A stretch of 64,000 nt of DNA from positions 1 to 64,000 of the forward strand of contig JADKKK010000023.1 of assembly GCA_016720545.1 (NCBI GenBank), in the 5' to 3' direction. The notes under the pieces were generated by a model that did not search any database, was not told the DNA's origin, and saw only the letters and a program-made list of their open reading frames with translations. The position numbers and the translations under genes are program-made. This stretch comes from Myxococcales bacterium (lineage in GTDB: Bacteria; Myxococcota_A; Polyangia; Polyangiales; Polyangiaceae). Position 1 is the first letter of the stretch; the number at the start of each line of letters is the position of its first letter. Below, piece after piece: positions 1 through 10,438 of the stretch.

Positions 1-60
1 CGCTCCGAAGCTGGAGCGCGCGCTCGTCTCCTCAGCGCGCCTGCTGCGCCTGCTATACAC

Positions 61-600
61 ATGGAGCGTGCCGAGCACAGACAAGCAAGCGCCGCCTCCG
101 TGCTGAAGTCCGCGCCCGAGCCGTCGGACGCCGACGGGAAGGATCGCCCGCCGTGGCACTGGGTCCGCTTCAGCGGTCGGCATCTTCGGCGCGTGGCTCC
201 CGCTCATGGCGGTCGCCCAGAAAGCTCTCCGACGCGCTCATCCTCCGCGCGGTGGGCCACGTCGGCAGCGCCGAAGAGGCGGCGCGCTCCCTGGCGAACG
301 CGTCTGCCCAGGATCGCCTGCGCGTCGGGCTGATGCTCGCCATCCCGCACGGGCTCGCGCTCGCCATCGCCGCCGTGGCCGGAGGCTTCCTCGTGGGCCG
401 TTTCGGCAAGGGCCTCGGCCTCGCGAGGGCCACGATCGCCGGCGTCGCCTTTGGGGATCGTCATCGGCGGGCTCACGTTCGGCGTCGTGGGCGTGTCGGG
501 CTTCTTGGCGCCGCTCGCCCTGGCCACTCCGTTCGCCGCCGCCGGCGGCGCGCTCGGTCGGCGCAGGGCGCGCCGCGACGGCGCCTCCGCGCCTACTTGA
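61..600 (+). CDS. hypothetical multi-pass membrane protein, frameshifted
   Basis: No family is recognised. The coding signal moves between frames: an N-terminal stretch rich in charged residues, a hydrophobic segment reading GIFGAWLPLMAVAQK (about 182-225), then LSDALILRAVGHVG and a second hydrophobic segment around 345-400, and finally GIVIGGLTFGVVGVSGFLAP in a third frame up to TGA at 598-600. At least three one-base indels are needed (near 155, 222 and 450). Reassembled, it is a small protein of about 175 residues with three or four membrane segments and a basic tail. The ATG at 61 is only the best visible start. Its 3' end overlaps by a few bases the convergent FG-GAP gene. The frame shifts are more likely sequence errors than true decay. 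Confidence 0.45.
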
Positions 601-2486
601 TCGGCTCGAGCTTCTTCTGACCGTAGGTGGCCCGCAGGTAGCTGCGCAGGGAGAACGCCTCGCGGCCGTACTTGTCGACGGTGCCGTCGGGCCAGCGAAT
701 CTCGAGGGTGGCGGCGTTGCGCCCGGCCGCGCAGGCCGGGACCCCGCCGAGGCCGAAGAGCAGCGTGCTGCCGTCGATGCTGTCGTAGGTGCCTCGGCTC
801 GACTCTTCTCGCGCACGATCACGCGGTCTCCCACCCGGACTGTGACCTTCGTGCCGAACGCGTCGCCGTGCACCTTCGCGCCGTCGCCGCGGACCTGGAG
901 CGCGAGCCACGTGTTGTCTTGGCCGAGGGTGTTCTCGAAGAGGAGGTTCGCGCGGCCGCCCCCTTGATCGCGCGCGCCGAAGAGCAGATCGGGATCGCCG
1001 TCGTGGTCGATGTCGGCCCAGGCGAGGTTCTGGCCGGCCTTGCCGCGCTTGCCGCCGGGGCCGTGTCGTTCACTCCCGACGTGAGGCCGAGGCTCGTGAA
1101 CGCGCCGTCCGCGCCCTGATGAAAGAGCCCGAAATAGCCCTTCTGCTGCGGATCGGAGAAGCTCGCCTCGTATTTGTCGGTCCGCGTGACCGAGAGATCG
1201 AGCCGACCGTCGTTGTCGAAGTCGACGGTCGCCGCGTCGATGTCGCCCTCGTTGTAAGGGAGCCCACGCGAGAGAAACTCGTTGGCGAACGCGAAGCCCG
1301 CGTCTTTCCCCTTGTTGACGAGCAGCTGGCTCGGATCGCTCCAGAGCCGGCTCTCGTCGGCACCGTCGGCGTGGCTGATGGTGGCGAGCCACACGTCCGG
1401 GAGCCCGTCGCCGGTGATGTCGGCGCAGTCGATGCCGAAGCCGTTGCTCCCCACGATCTTGTCGGGCGTGACGGGCTGCGGGTCCTTCCCGTTACCGGTG
1501 CGCGGGTTGTAGTAGTTGCCAGTCGCCAGCGCCGCGAATCCGCGCTCCGTCGCGACGTTCGTGAACGCGCCCTTGCCGTCGTTCTCCCAGAGCTGATTCC
1601 ACCCGTAGCGGACGCTCACCCCGTAGGTCGACACGAAGACGTCGAGGTCCCCGTCGTCGTCGTAGTCGCAGGCCACGAGCCCGTCGGTCGGCTGGGCCGG
1701 CACGCCCGGGAGGCGCTCGCCCGTCACGTCGGTGAAGGTGCCGTCGCCCTTGCCGAGCAGGAGCGCGTTCTTCGCCGAGTAGCTCGTGTGACCATTGCCG
1801 AGGAAGAGGTCGACCTTCCCGTCGCTGTCGAAGTCGGCGAACACCGCGTTCGCCACGTATTTCACGCGCTCGACGCCGCTCCCGGCCTTGGGCGTGAAGT
1901 GCCCTTTTCCGTCGTTCAACAGCACCACGCTCGTCTGCCCGGCGAGGTCGATGTCGAGGCCCGCGAAGCAGTCTTGGTCACCGTCGTTGTCGACGTCGGC
2001 GAACGCGAGGAAGCCCGCCTGCACTCCCCGCAGGCCCGACGACTCGGAGATGTCCTCGAACGTGCCGTCGTGCTTGTTGCGAAAGACCAGGTGCTCGAAC
2101 GGGATGCCCTTCTGCGGGTTCGGGAAGAGCGAGTGCATGACCGCGTCGTCCCAACCGTCACCGTCGACGTCGACCAAAGCGAGGCGGCTGTGGTCGTTGA
2201 TGGGGATGGGCGTCGCGGGGGTGGGCACGAAGTTGCCCTTCTGGATGCCGCTCTTCTCCGAGATGTCTTTCAGGTAGTCCTGCGCGGGCGCGACGAGCGC
2301 GCGGGTCGCGCACTCGGTGCCCTCGGGCGTCACGACCGCGGGTCCCCCGTCGTCGGTGGTGCTGCCGCCGCCCCCGGGGGTCGTCGCAGCGCTGCACCCT
2401 GCCGGGAGGGCGAGGACGAGCGGGAGCAGCGGCAGCGCCGCGGCGACGAAGAAGCGGGGACCCGACATGTGGCGAAGGAGAGACAT
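593..2486 (-). CDS. FG-GAP/VCBS-repeat lipoprotein with C-terminal ASPIC/UnbV-like domain (two frameshifts)
   Basis: Secreted or surface-anchored beta-propeller protein. A signal peptide with lipobox LALPAGC follows the chosen ATG at 2486 (alternatives 2519 and 2468 also precede the signal). The body has repeated calcium-binding FG-GAP/VCBS motifs of the type DVDGDGWDDAV, DVDNDGDQDCF, DFDSDGKVDLF and DYDDDGDLDVF. The frame is lost near 1058 in a GGCCCCGG run and continues as ADIDHDGDPDLLFGA, then shifts again near 800 into DGSTLLFGLGG and IRWPDGTVDKY. That ending matches the ASPIC/UnbV domain, which often closes such proteins. The family is associated with adhesion or extracellular binding, but no ligand can be named. 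Stop TAG is at 593-595. Confidence 0.8.
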
Positions 2487-2560
2487 CGACGCCAGGTGTG
2501 ACCGGGATCCGTGCGACATGCACGTCTCAATTTGCGCTCACGGCCGCTCCTGGGCGGCGG

Positions 2561-3135
2561 TCACACCCTCGGCGAGTCGAGGGTGAACGTGTCGGCCCAG
2601 TCGGCTCGCACCTGGCCGCTCGCGTCCTTCAGCCACCGCATGCACAGGCGTTGGGGGACGCGAATGGTCGACGGAGCCTTGTAGGTGCCGAACACGTGAT
2701 ACCAGAGCGAGGTGGTGACGCCGTGGTTGAAGCGCGCGTCGACGAAGTGGTGCGTGAAGTGGTGCCGACGCGCCCAGCGCGCGTAGGGCCCCACGCCGCC
2801 GGTCACGTGCTCGAGCCTATGGAGCACCTCATACGCCCCGTAGAAGGCGAGCAGCCCACTGTGTACGCGAGGCCAATCGCGGAGCCCGCGATCGCCACCG
2901 CGGGGACGGCGACCACCGAGCCCGCCGCGGCGCCAGCGCACAGCTTCTTCCACGTGGGGGCGAAGTAGTCGCCCTGGCTGTGGTGGCGAATGTGCTCGAC
3001 CGCGAACGGGTTCTTGCGGAACCGCTTGTCGTGCCCGAGCCAGCGGTGGATGACGTACTCGAGGAAGGTCCACGTGAGCGCCCCCGAGAGCGCCGCGACG
3101 AAGGCCCACACCACCGACTTGCCAAGCTCGCTCAT
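2561..3135 (-). CDS. fatty-acid hydroxylase / sterol-desaturase superfamily membrane protein (one frameshift)
   Basis: Di-iron integral membrane hydroxylase family (PF04116 type). The N-terminal part shows a membrane segment and the histidine clusters HRWLGH and HIRHH, followed by a second hydrophobic stretch. The frame breaks near 2860 and resumes with YGAYEVLHRLEH and HHFTHHF, completing the HX3-4H, HX2HH and HX2-3HH pattern expected for the metal site. Reassembled length is about 190 residues, short but typical of the bacterial type. It lies 69 bases downstream of, and co-directional with, a TetR gene preceded by a palindrome, so it is the likely regulated target. The substrate (fatty acyl, hopanoid or carotenoid) cannot be told from sequence. 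Confidence 0.8.
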
Positions 3136-3204
3136 CGTCGTGACTCCCCAGTGTTCGCTGTTCTTCGTGCCTTCGAGGCCGCGCGTCCGGCGGAAGATGC
3201 TCTT

Positions 3205-3897
3205 TCAGGTCGAGCACGTCGAGGAGCTGGCCGCGTCGGCCGCGTCGGGCGAAGCGCCCCACCCCACGAGCAGCGCGCGCACGCCCGAGAGCAAGAGCCG
3301 CTCGGTGTCGATCGCGCCGGCCGCCCGGCTCGCCTGCTTCTCCATCTGCAGGACGCCCTGCGCCAAGCCGAACAGGCAGAGCGTGCGCTCGACGTGATCG
3401 CCCGCGGCGAGCTCGCCCGCCTCGCTCGCCGCCGCGAGCGCGACGCTCACGCCCTGGAACGTCGCCATCATGCTCGCCATGATCGGCTCGGCGGCGCCGT
3501 CGTCCTCCACGAGGACCCGCGGATCGGCGAGGGTGGTGGCGAGCAGGCCAAAGCGCTCGGGGGTGGCCCGCGCGAACTCACGGTAGGAGCGCGCGTAAGC
3601 GAAGACCACGGCGAGCGGCGACGCGTCCCGGGAGAGGCGCGCCCGGCCGCGCTCGAGGTGAGCGCGGGCGTCCGCCAGGGCCTGCAGCACGAGCTGCGCG
3701 TAGAGCGCGTCCTTCGAGCCGAAGTAGCGGTACAGCGCGCCCGGCGTGTAGTCGACCGCGGCCGCGAGCTTGTGGATAGAGAGCCCCGCGAAGCCCTCGC
3801 GCTCGACCATGCCCATGGCCGCGTCGAGGATGCGCCGCTGGTTGTCGCCGTGGCGACGCGCTCGCGGGGTGCTCGGCATTTCGTAAACCATGGTCAT
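3205..3897 (-). CDS. TetR-family transcriptional regulator
   Basis: Residues 17-65 form a typical TetR N-terminal helix-turn-helix, with the recognition region YTPGALYRYFGSKDAL. The remaining 150 residues are an alpha-helical ligand-binding region with no close match I can name. Possible starts are ATG at 3897, 3891 or 3879; none has a clear ribosome-binding site. The last begins MPSTPRARR, a common form for this family, and would leave the palindrome at 3893-3909 upstream of the coding region. The gene precedes a co-directional membrane fatty-acid hydroxylase, so it probably autoregulates and controls that enzyme in response to a lipid or hydrophobic ligand (inference). Confidence 0.88.
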   Translation of the reverse strand: MTMVYEMPSTPRARRHGDNQRRILDAAMGMVEREGFAGLSIHKLAAAVDYTPGALYRYFGSKDALYAQLVLQALADARAHLERGRARLSRDASPLAVVFAYARSYREFARATPERFGLLATTLADPRVLVEDDGAAEPIMASMMATFQGVSVALAAASEAGELAAGDHVERTLCLFGLAQGVLQMEKQASRAAGAIDTERLLLSGVRALLVGWGASPDAADAASSSTCST

Positions 3898-3909
3898 TTA
3901 GTAAATGAC
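3877..3909. promoter_or_regulatory. candidate TetR operator: perfect palindrome plus a second related half-site
   Basis: GTCATTTA-G-TAAATGAC at 3893-3909 is a perfect 8-bp inverted repeat with one central base. A related sequence CATTTCGTAAA lies at 3877-3887, next to CATTTAGTAAA at 3895-3905. This AT-rich block stands out in GC-rich DNA and sits at the 5' end of the TetR gene, where autoregulatory operators are usual. The ATG at 3897 falls inside it. Confidence 0.6.
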
Positions 3910-4015
3910 GTTCACGCTTTCGTCAAGGGCGCTCGTGCACGGTCCTCGTCGGGCTCCCAAATTGGGCGTCCTGGGCGGGGCTGGAGGGCGCGGGAGGGTC
4001 GGCGCGAGGCCGCGC

Positions 4016-6605
4016 TCAGTCGTCGTCGACGCCGTTCTCGCCGAGGGTCTCCCACTCCATGCGCGCGAGCGGCACGCTGTCGGCGTACACGGCCATGGGC
4101 GCCACGGCCCGCACCACGTCTTTGACCTGCACCGGGAGGCCGTCGATCACCATCGGGCCTCGGGCGTAGCCGGCGAGCTCGAGCGCCGTCTCGAGCAGCG
4201 ACTTGGTGACGGGCGGCTCCTCTTGGATCGGCGCGTCCTCCGGGAGGTTCGCGGCCTTGCGCGCGTGCTCGAGCGCGTGGCGGAGGCCCCATCTCGTCGA
4301 CGAGCTTCTTGTCGAGCGCCTGCCCCGCCCACACGCGCCCTTGCCCGACGGCGTCCACCTGCTCGCGCGTGAGCTTGCGACCCTGCGAGACGCGGTCGAC
4401 GAACACGTCGTAGAACTGCCCCACTTTGCGATCGAGCTCCGTGCGCTCGTCGGGGGTGAAGCCGCGGAAGAACGACTCGGCGTCGGCGCGCGGCGTGGTC
4501 TTTCGCACCTCGACGTTCACGCCGAGCTTGGCGAGCAGGCCGCTCACGTCGGCCTTGCCGTAGAAGATGCCGATGCTCCCGGTCACCGTGAGCGGCAACG
4601 CGTAGATCTTCGTGCCGGCCGCCGCGACGTAGTACCCACCGCTCGCGGCGATGGAGCCCATCGACACGATGAGCGGCTTCTTCTGCGCGAGGAGCCGCAG
4701 CTCTCGCCACATGACGTCGGCCGCGAGCGAAGAGCCGCCGGGCGTCTCGACGCGCAGCACCACGGCGCGCACGCTCGAGTCCTCGCGGAGGCGCTTGGCG
4801 CTCTCGGCGATGGTGTAGCTGCCGCAGAGCTTCATGCCGAGCAGCGGCACCGTGCTCGAGCGGCCGTCGATCATGTCGCCGTCGACGTAGAGCAGGCCGA
4901 CCTTGTTCCGCTGGCCGAAGCGGAGCGGCGCGACCGCCTCTTCGACGTATTTCTCGACGGCGACCTTGCGGCCGACGACGTCCTGCGTGACCCGGTCGAG
5001 CTCGTCGTCGAAGGCGAGCGTGTCGACGAGCTTCGCGTCGCGCGCCTCGACGGCGACGAACGGCCCCTTGCGCGTGACCTCGCGGATCTGCGCCTCCGGC
5101 ATGTGCCTGTAGAGCGACATGTTCCGGACGAACACGGCCTCGTTGTTGCGGAGCAGGTCCTCCTGGTCGGCGCGCGCCACGTCGCTCGCCGAGCGGTTCA
5201 TGAGCTGCTCGGGCGCGGACTTGTGCGCGCCGATGCGGACGAACTCGGCCTTCACGCCGATCTTGTCGAGGAGCCCGGCGAGGTAGATGTGCGTGCTCTT
5301 GAGCCCGGAGTAGCGCACGCCGCCCGCCGGGTTCAGCACGACGCGGTCGGCGCTCGCGCACGCGAAGAGGCCCTTCGGTCCCGCGGTCTCGAAGCTGCAC
5401 ACGACCTTCTTGCCGCGCGCGCGGAGGAGGCGGAACGCGTCGGCGAGCTCTTCGGCGTGGGCGAACGACGTGGCGGGCTCGTCCCGGAGGAGCAGCGTGA
5501 CGGCCTCGATGTCCGCGCGCTCCGAGAGCCGCCAAAGGCGCCGGAGCAGGCGCACGTGGCTGCGGGTGCCGGGGGTCGCCTCGAGGCGCAACGTCACGGC
5601 GTGACCGCTCCGCGGGATGCTCGCGGGGCTGTCGAAGTCGGCGAGCCCGGCGGTGAGGTACTGGCCGGTGTCGGTGGTCCTGCCGAGGGCGTTGCCGACG
5701 ATGGCGCCGCCGCCGAGCGACGCGCCGCGCAGGTTGAGCTCGAGGCCGAGCGTCGCGAGGTAGGCCGGATCGCTCTGGCTCAGGTTGCCCACCTCCACGT
5801 CGCCGCGCGCGCGACCCACGCCGGGGATGTCGACCCCCAGCACCGCGCGGGGCCGCGCCTGGTCGGCGCCGTCGTAGTAGCGCACCTCGGCGCCGATCTC
5901 GAACGCGCGCGTGCCCGTGGGGCGGAAGGACGCGGCGGCCACGTACTGGCGATCGAGCACCGGCAGGAGCGTTCGCGACGTGCCGGTCTGCAGGGGGAAG
6001 CTCGCCGGCCCGTTGAAGTCGTGCGCGACGAGGCCGAACGCGAGGCGAGGGCTGGGTCGGTACGAGACTCCGGCGCTCAGCGCGACGATGCCACCCACGT
6101 TGCGGTTCGGCGAGAACGAGGTCTGGAGGGTGGCGCCGAAGGAGAGCGAGCGCGACACGCTGTAGCCGAGGCCCCACGTGAGCCACACGTAGTCTTGCCC
6201 GAAATAAGGCCCACCCGCGGTGCTCGGCGGAGAGATGTAGTCTACACGGAAACCCGCCCCGAGGCCCCACATGACGGGCGTGGAGAGATCGAACGAGTGG
6301 CCACACGCGACCCGCTGCGTGTCGGTGCAGCGCACGCCGGTCCAGCGGAGCTCTTTCCCGGTGAGGAACCCCAGGTTCGCGGGGTTCAGCACCAGGGCCT
6401 CGCCGGAGTCCTCGCTCGCGGCGCTGCGGCCCGGGGAGAACACGCGCTCGCCTCTCGCGGGGAACGGCTCGGCGTGCGCGAGGCCGGTCGACGCGACGAG
6501 CGCGAGCTGGGCGCCCGCGGCCAGGGCCACGAGGCGTGACCTGCGTGACGTGCGGGACCTGCCAGACGTGCGTGGGGAGCGTGACTTCAGGGTTGGGCGC
6601 TTCAC
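4016..6605 (-). CDS. sppA: signal peptide peptidase SppA with N-terminal beta-barrel domain (one frameshift near 4288)
   Basis: Two-part protein. After a basic start and a signal peptide (cleavage near ALAHAE-type sequence, about residue 46), residues 50-340 resemble an outer-membrane beta-barrel: alternating hydrophobic strands, an early ALVLNPANLGF motif and many short strands such as VWLTWGLGYSVSRSLSFGA. Residues 345-800 are a complete duplicated S49 protease (SppA). The general-base lysine is in IGAHKSAPEQL (about K462) and the nucleophile is in SMGSIAASGGYY (about S655). One indel near 4288 separates the last 90 residues, which resume as LRHALEHARKAANLPEDAP and end at TGA 4016-4018. SppA normally degrades cleaved signal peptides at the inner membrane; a barrel fusion suggests a periplasmic or outer-membrane location. 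Upstream genes run in the same direction. Confidence 0.85.
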
Positions 6606-6639
6606 GAGACTCCTTGCCGGCGTGCGGCGTGCGGGCGAT

Positions 6640-7147
6640 TCAGCCGAGCGTGGCCAGCTCGCGCAGCGCCGCCGCCTCGGCCTCGAAGGTCTTCTTCACG
6701 AGCTCAGGAGAAGACAGGCTTCTCGGCGACGCCCCGGGCGAGCGACACGTTGAGGTCGAGCGTGCCTCGCACGGTGCGGCGCGTGCGCCCGGTCTCCAGC
6801 GGCTCGAGGAGGTAGCTGCCGCTCGACGCGAAGTACTTCTGCCACTCGGGCTTCACGTTCGCCTTCAAGCGCCACGAGGCGGCGTGCCGGCGAATGTCGT
6901 ACGGTGGTCTCTTCCCACGCGCACATCTCCGGGGTGACGTACTTCTGAGCGAACGCGGGATCTTCACGTTGGCGCGGAACGACCACACGCGCTCGAGGCG
7001 ATCGACGTCGACCTTGTGCGTGAGCTGCGTGAGGGCCTCGATGTGCGGCAGGCGGGCCGAGAGCTTCGCCCCGAGGTCGGGCGAGAGGAACGCGAGCTCG
7101 AGCGCATCGAGAGGGATGTCGAACTCGTGGGTTATCTCGAACTGCAC
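6640..7147 (-). CDS. DUF2505-family protein (frameshifted)
   Basis: Resembles the DUF2505 family, small START-like proteins of unknown function. The N-terminus reads VQFEITHEFDIPLDALELAF and the middle reads KANVKPEWQKYFASSGSYLL, with the diagnostic phrase CAWEETT in a neighbouring frame. Three small indels (near 6955, 6905 and 6715) break it, and the reassembled end is KKTFEAEAAALRELATLG with stop TGA at 6640-6642. I chose GTG at 7147 because AAGGA lies five bases upstream (7153-7157); an ATG at 7189 would add 14 poorly conserved residues. It lies between the uridylyltransferase and sppA, all on the minus strand, with gaps of 54 and 34 bases, so the three may be one transcript. Confidence 0.7.
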
Positions 7148-7201
7148 GTCATTCCTTGCGCTTTCGTGGCGGGTCGCAGCGGCGTGCACCTGCCACCGTG
7201 G

Positions 7202-8362
7202 TTACAACATACCCCGAGCGCGCGCGACTTCCTGGATTTCGGAGCGGCGGCGCGCGAGCTCGTCGTGATCCTTCACGGGCAGAAAGCGCGAAGCAGCGCC
7301 GTCGCGCGGCACGACCACGTAGCCCGCGTCGAGGGCGGAGGTGAGCTCCTGGAGGAGCCTCTCGAACTGGATGGCGACGCGCCCCTGCACCTTCTTCTCG
7401 ACGGCGAAGTAGGTCCACGGGATGTTCGCGGTCGCGAGGGCCTCGGCCGACACGAGGAAGGTGTTCGTATTGAAGACGGGCACCGAGGCGCCGTCGAAGC
7501 CCGCCGGCAGGCGGAACTCCTCGACCACCTGCAGCTTGCCGTGCGCGTGCACGGGGACGCCGCCGCGATCGCCGGGGGCCTTCTGGCAGACCTCCACCAT
7601 CACCTGCTTCTTCGACTCGAGGAAGCGCCCGAGCACGACCGGATCGATCGACGCGCCGAGGTTGTCGAGGTTCGCGATCCACACGGTCTTCGGGCCCTCG
7701 CCGCCGCGCGCGAGGAACTGGTCGAGCAGCGGCGTGCGCCGTAGCGCGTCGACGAGATCGCCGTGGCCGGTCGCGTACGCGCTGGGATCGCCGTCGTCCT
7801 GGCGAAACAGGCCACCCTCGGGCGCGAGGCGGAGGCCCAGGTCCTGGGTGAACTGGTGGACGTGATCGGGGGCGCTGCGCGCGCGGAGCGCCTCGCGAAT
7901 GCCGCCGTCGGTGGCCTCGCTCGTCATGAGCCAAAGTGGGATCGGCGCCTTGGCCTTCGCGCCGGCGCTCGCGTTCTCCGCGAGCCGCAGGTCGAGGAAC
8001 GTGCGGCCGTCGAAGGCCTCGACGAGCGCCTTCACGACGCCGCCCATGCGGGTCGCCATGCCGCCGGCGAGGACGCAGAACGCGAGCTCGCCTCGGTCGA
8101 TCGCCGCTCGCCCGAGGGCGCCGAGGCGCTCCGCCTCGGCGCTGCCGGCCTCGGGCAACGACAGGAGCTCCGCGTCGCGCGGCGGGGTCACGTCGCCGGT
8201 CAGGCGGTTCTTCGCGAAGAGGGCGGCCTTGTCGGCGAGGCCGGCGGCGAGCTCGACGAGGCGGGCGTCGCGGAAGCCCGCCGCGTCGAGGCGGGCCCTG
8301 AGCTGCGGGTCGAGCCCCGCGAGGTCAGACGCGAGATCGGACACGAGAGCGGCTGCGGTCAT
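7202..8362 (-). CDS. UTP-sugar-1-phosphate uridylyltransferase (UDPGP family)
   Basis: About 386 residues. The nucleotide-binding loop reads LAGGMATRMGGVVKA (near residue 95), the UDPGP-family version of the LxGGxGTR motif, and VWIANLDNLGASID is the metal and sugar-nucleotide region. VFNTNTFLV and the late lysine-containing FLPVKDHDEL match UTP-glucose-1-phosphate or UDP-N-acetylhexosamine pyrophosphorylases. It would make a UDP-sugar for envelope polysaccharide. Start ATG 8362 begins MTAAALVSDLASDL. The open frame extends further upstream only through the 12-bp tandem repeat and is not coding there. Which sugar phosphate is used cannot be decided. Confidence 0.82.
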   Translation of the reverse strand: MTAAALVSDLASDLAGLDPQLRARLDAAGFRDARLVELAAGLADKAALFAKNRLTGDVTPPRDAELLSLPEAGSAEAERLGALGRAAIDRGELAFCVLAGGMATRMGGVVKALVEAFDGRTFLDLRLAENASAGAKAKAPIPLWLMTSEATDGGIREALRARSAPDHVHQFTQDLGLRLAPEGGLFRQDDGDPSAYATGHGDLVDALRRTPLLDQFLARGGEGPKTVWIANLDNLGASIDPVVLGRFLESKKQVMVEVCQKAPGDRGGVPVHAHGKLQVVEEFRLPAGFDGASVPVFNTNTFLVSAEALATANIPWTYFAVEKKVQGRVAIQFERLLQELTSALDAGYVVVPRDGAASRFLPVKDHDELARRRSEIQEVARARGML

Positions 8363-8391
8363 GGGCGCAGTGTCGCGCCATTTTCGCGGCG

Positions 8392-8457
8392 GAGGTGAGA
8401 AAAGAGGTGCGAGAAGAGGTGCGAGAAGAGGTGCGAGAAGAGGTGCGAGAAGAGGCG
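8392..8457. repeat. 12-bp tandem repeat
   Basis: About five near-identical copies of GAGGTGCGAGAA lie immediately upstream of the uridylyltransferase start. Read through on the minus strand it would give LLAP repeats. It probably lies in the 5' untranslated region and could vary in copy number. Confidence 0.85.
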
Positions 8458-8537
8458 ACAAATGTGACGCAGGGTTGGCGCGACGGCCCGGGAAGGTGTT
8501 CACTCGTAGGGCGTAGAATCAGGGACGGAGCAGGGAG

Positions 8538-8981
8538 ATGGGCATCACGCACCGCACGCACCGCACGCACCGCACGCACCGCACGCACCGCACGCACCGC
8601 ACGCACCACAACGCGATCGCCCCGCATCGCGCGGCGTCGTGGCTCCGCTTCACGGTCGCGGGCGCGTTTGCCCTTGTGGCGATGCCCGCGTGTGTGGCGA
8701 CCGCGCCGTCCGCGCCCGCGCGCGGCGTGGTGGTGAGCGGGCCCCCGCCCGCGCCGCTCGACGAGCCCCGCCCCGCGCCGCCGCCCAGTCGCACTCGCAC
8801 CGCGTGGGTCGGTGGCTACTGGCACTGGACGGGCATGCACTATGCATGGATTCCGGGCCACTGGGACGCCGCGCCGCCGGGCGCGAGCTGGGTCGCGCCG
8901 CGCTATTTCCAAGAGGGCGGCCAGTACCTCTACGAGGGCGGCGGGTGGTCGCGCGGGCGGCGCCGCGGGCGCGACCGGTGA
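8538..8981 (+). CDS. small lipoprotein with YXXGXW-type Trp-rich repeat; N-terminal Arg-Thr-His tandem repeat
   Basis: About 147 residues. After a repetitive N-terminus (RTH repeated six times, coded by a 9-bp tandem repeat) a hydrophobic signal ends in the lipobox-like FALVAMPAC. A proline-rich linker follows, then an aromatic module GGYWHWTGMHYAWIPGHW resembling the WXXGXW (YXWGXW) repeat family found in proteobacterial envelope proteins. The C-terminus is arginine- and glycine-rich. The ATG is preceded by GGAG with almost no spacing, so translation may begin elsewhere. The positively charged RTH tract before a signal sequence is odd and may be a variable N-region. Function is unknown; envelope association is inferred. 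Confidence 0.7.
   Translation: MGITHRTHRTHRTHRTHRTHRTHHNAIAPHRAASWLRFTVAGAFALVAMPACVATAPSAPARGVVVSGPPPAPLDEPRPAPPPSRTRTAWVGGYWHWTGMHYAWIPGHWDAAPPGASWVAPRYFQEGGQYLYEGGGWSRGRRRGRDR
8547..8607. repeat. 9-bp tandem repeat encoding Arg-Thr-His
   Basis: Six or more copies of CGCACGCAC lie in the first codons of the lipoprotein gene. Because the unit is a multiple of three, copy-number change would keep the reading frame. Confidence 0.85.
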
Positions 8982-9128
8982 ATCGTCGCGCCCGACAGAT
9001 CGGGCGGGGCAAGTAGTCATCCACCTTGACCAAACGGGGTCGCTCGCGTGGACCCGCTTCGGCTGGGCTCGCAGCGCACGATTGACGCCGCGCGCGCGCC
9101 GCTGTAACCCGTCGGAACGTAACCGCTT

Positions 9129-9844
<716 letters not shown>

Positions 9845-10261
9845 CGCACCGAGGCGGCCTGACTCCAGAGGCCGCGGCGCGCCTTCGAAGCGCCGACAGG
9901 TCGCGGTGCACGATTCCCTCGGGCGCGGCCGCTCACTCGGCCCCACCGTTTTTCTCGACGTTTTCGCTCGGCCCCGAGCAGAAACACGGGGGTTTTGGGG
10001 TGGGCGCGGCGAAACCGGCGCCGCCGGTCGTTCGCGTCGAAAAGCAACCGAGGTCATGACGGCCGGGGTTGGCGCGCAACTTACCGCTCGCGGCAAGAAC
10101 CTCCCACGTCGCCCGCTCCGGCCTCCGCGCGCACGGGGCGACCATCGGGCCGCCCGAGGCCGGCGGGCGCGTCGTGGGTCAACGTCGGGGCGGTGCACGG
10201 TCATGACGGCCGTTCAGCTCGGCAGGTCGCCTTCACCCGCTCGTCGTGGCAGACTGGAGGG

Positions 10262-10438
10262 ATGAGCCCGACCATCGCCGAATTCCTTGCCGTCATCGCG
10301 GCGGCTCCCCGAGAGGAAGAGACCGAATGGGAGCGCGCGGCGCTTGCGGAGGTTGACCCCACTGCGCCCGGCATCCCTCACGCGGAGATCGTGCGCAAGC
10401 TCGAAGAGCGGCGCCGTGCGGAGTCTGCCGCGGAGTGA
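10262..10438 (+). CDS. putative antitoxin (58 residues)
   Basis: Short acidic-helical protein starting MSPTIAEFLAVIAAA and ending in a charged helix VRKLEERRRAESAAE. It overlaps the next gene by four bases (GTGA), the usual arrangement of type II antitoxin then toxin. The size and C-terminal charged helix fit a Phd- or ParD-like antitoxin, but the family cannot be fixed. It is the only recognisable cargo of the tRNA-Arg mini-island together with its neighbour, suggesting an addiction module that stabilises it. Confidence 0.6.
   Translation: MSPTIAEFLAVIAAAPREEETEWERAALAEVDPTAPGIPHAEIVRKLEERRRAESAAE

Noticed and set aside
1119..2501. Plus-strand long open frame opposite the FG-GAP gene
   Set aside because: A Val/Glu/Asp-rich shadow of the Asp-rich repeats on the other strand.
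8395..8457. Short direct repeats that might look like a CRISPR array
   Set aside because: The 12-bp units are contiguous with no spacers, so it is a simple tandem repeat. No cas genes are in the window.
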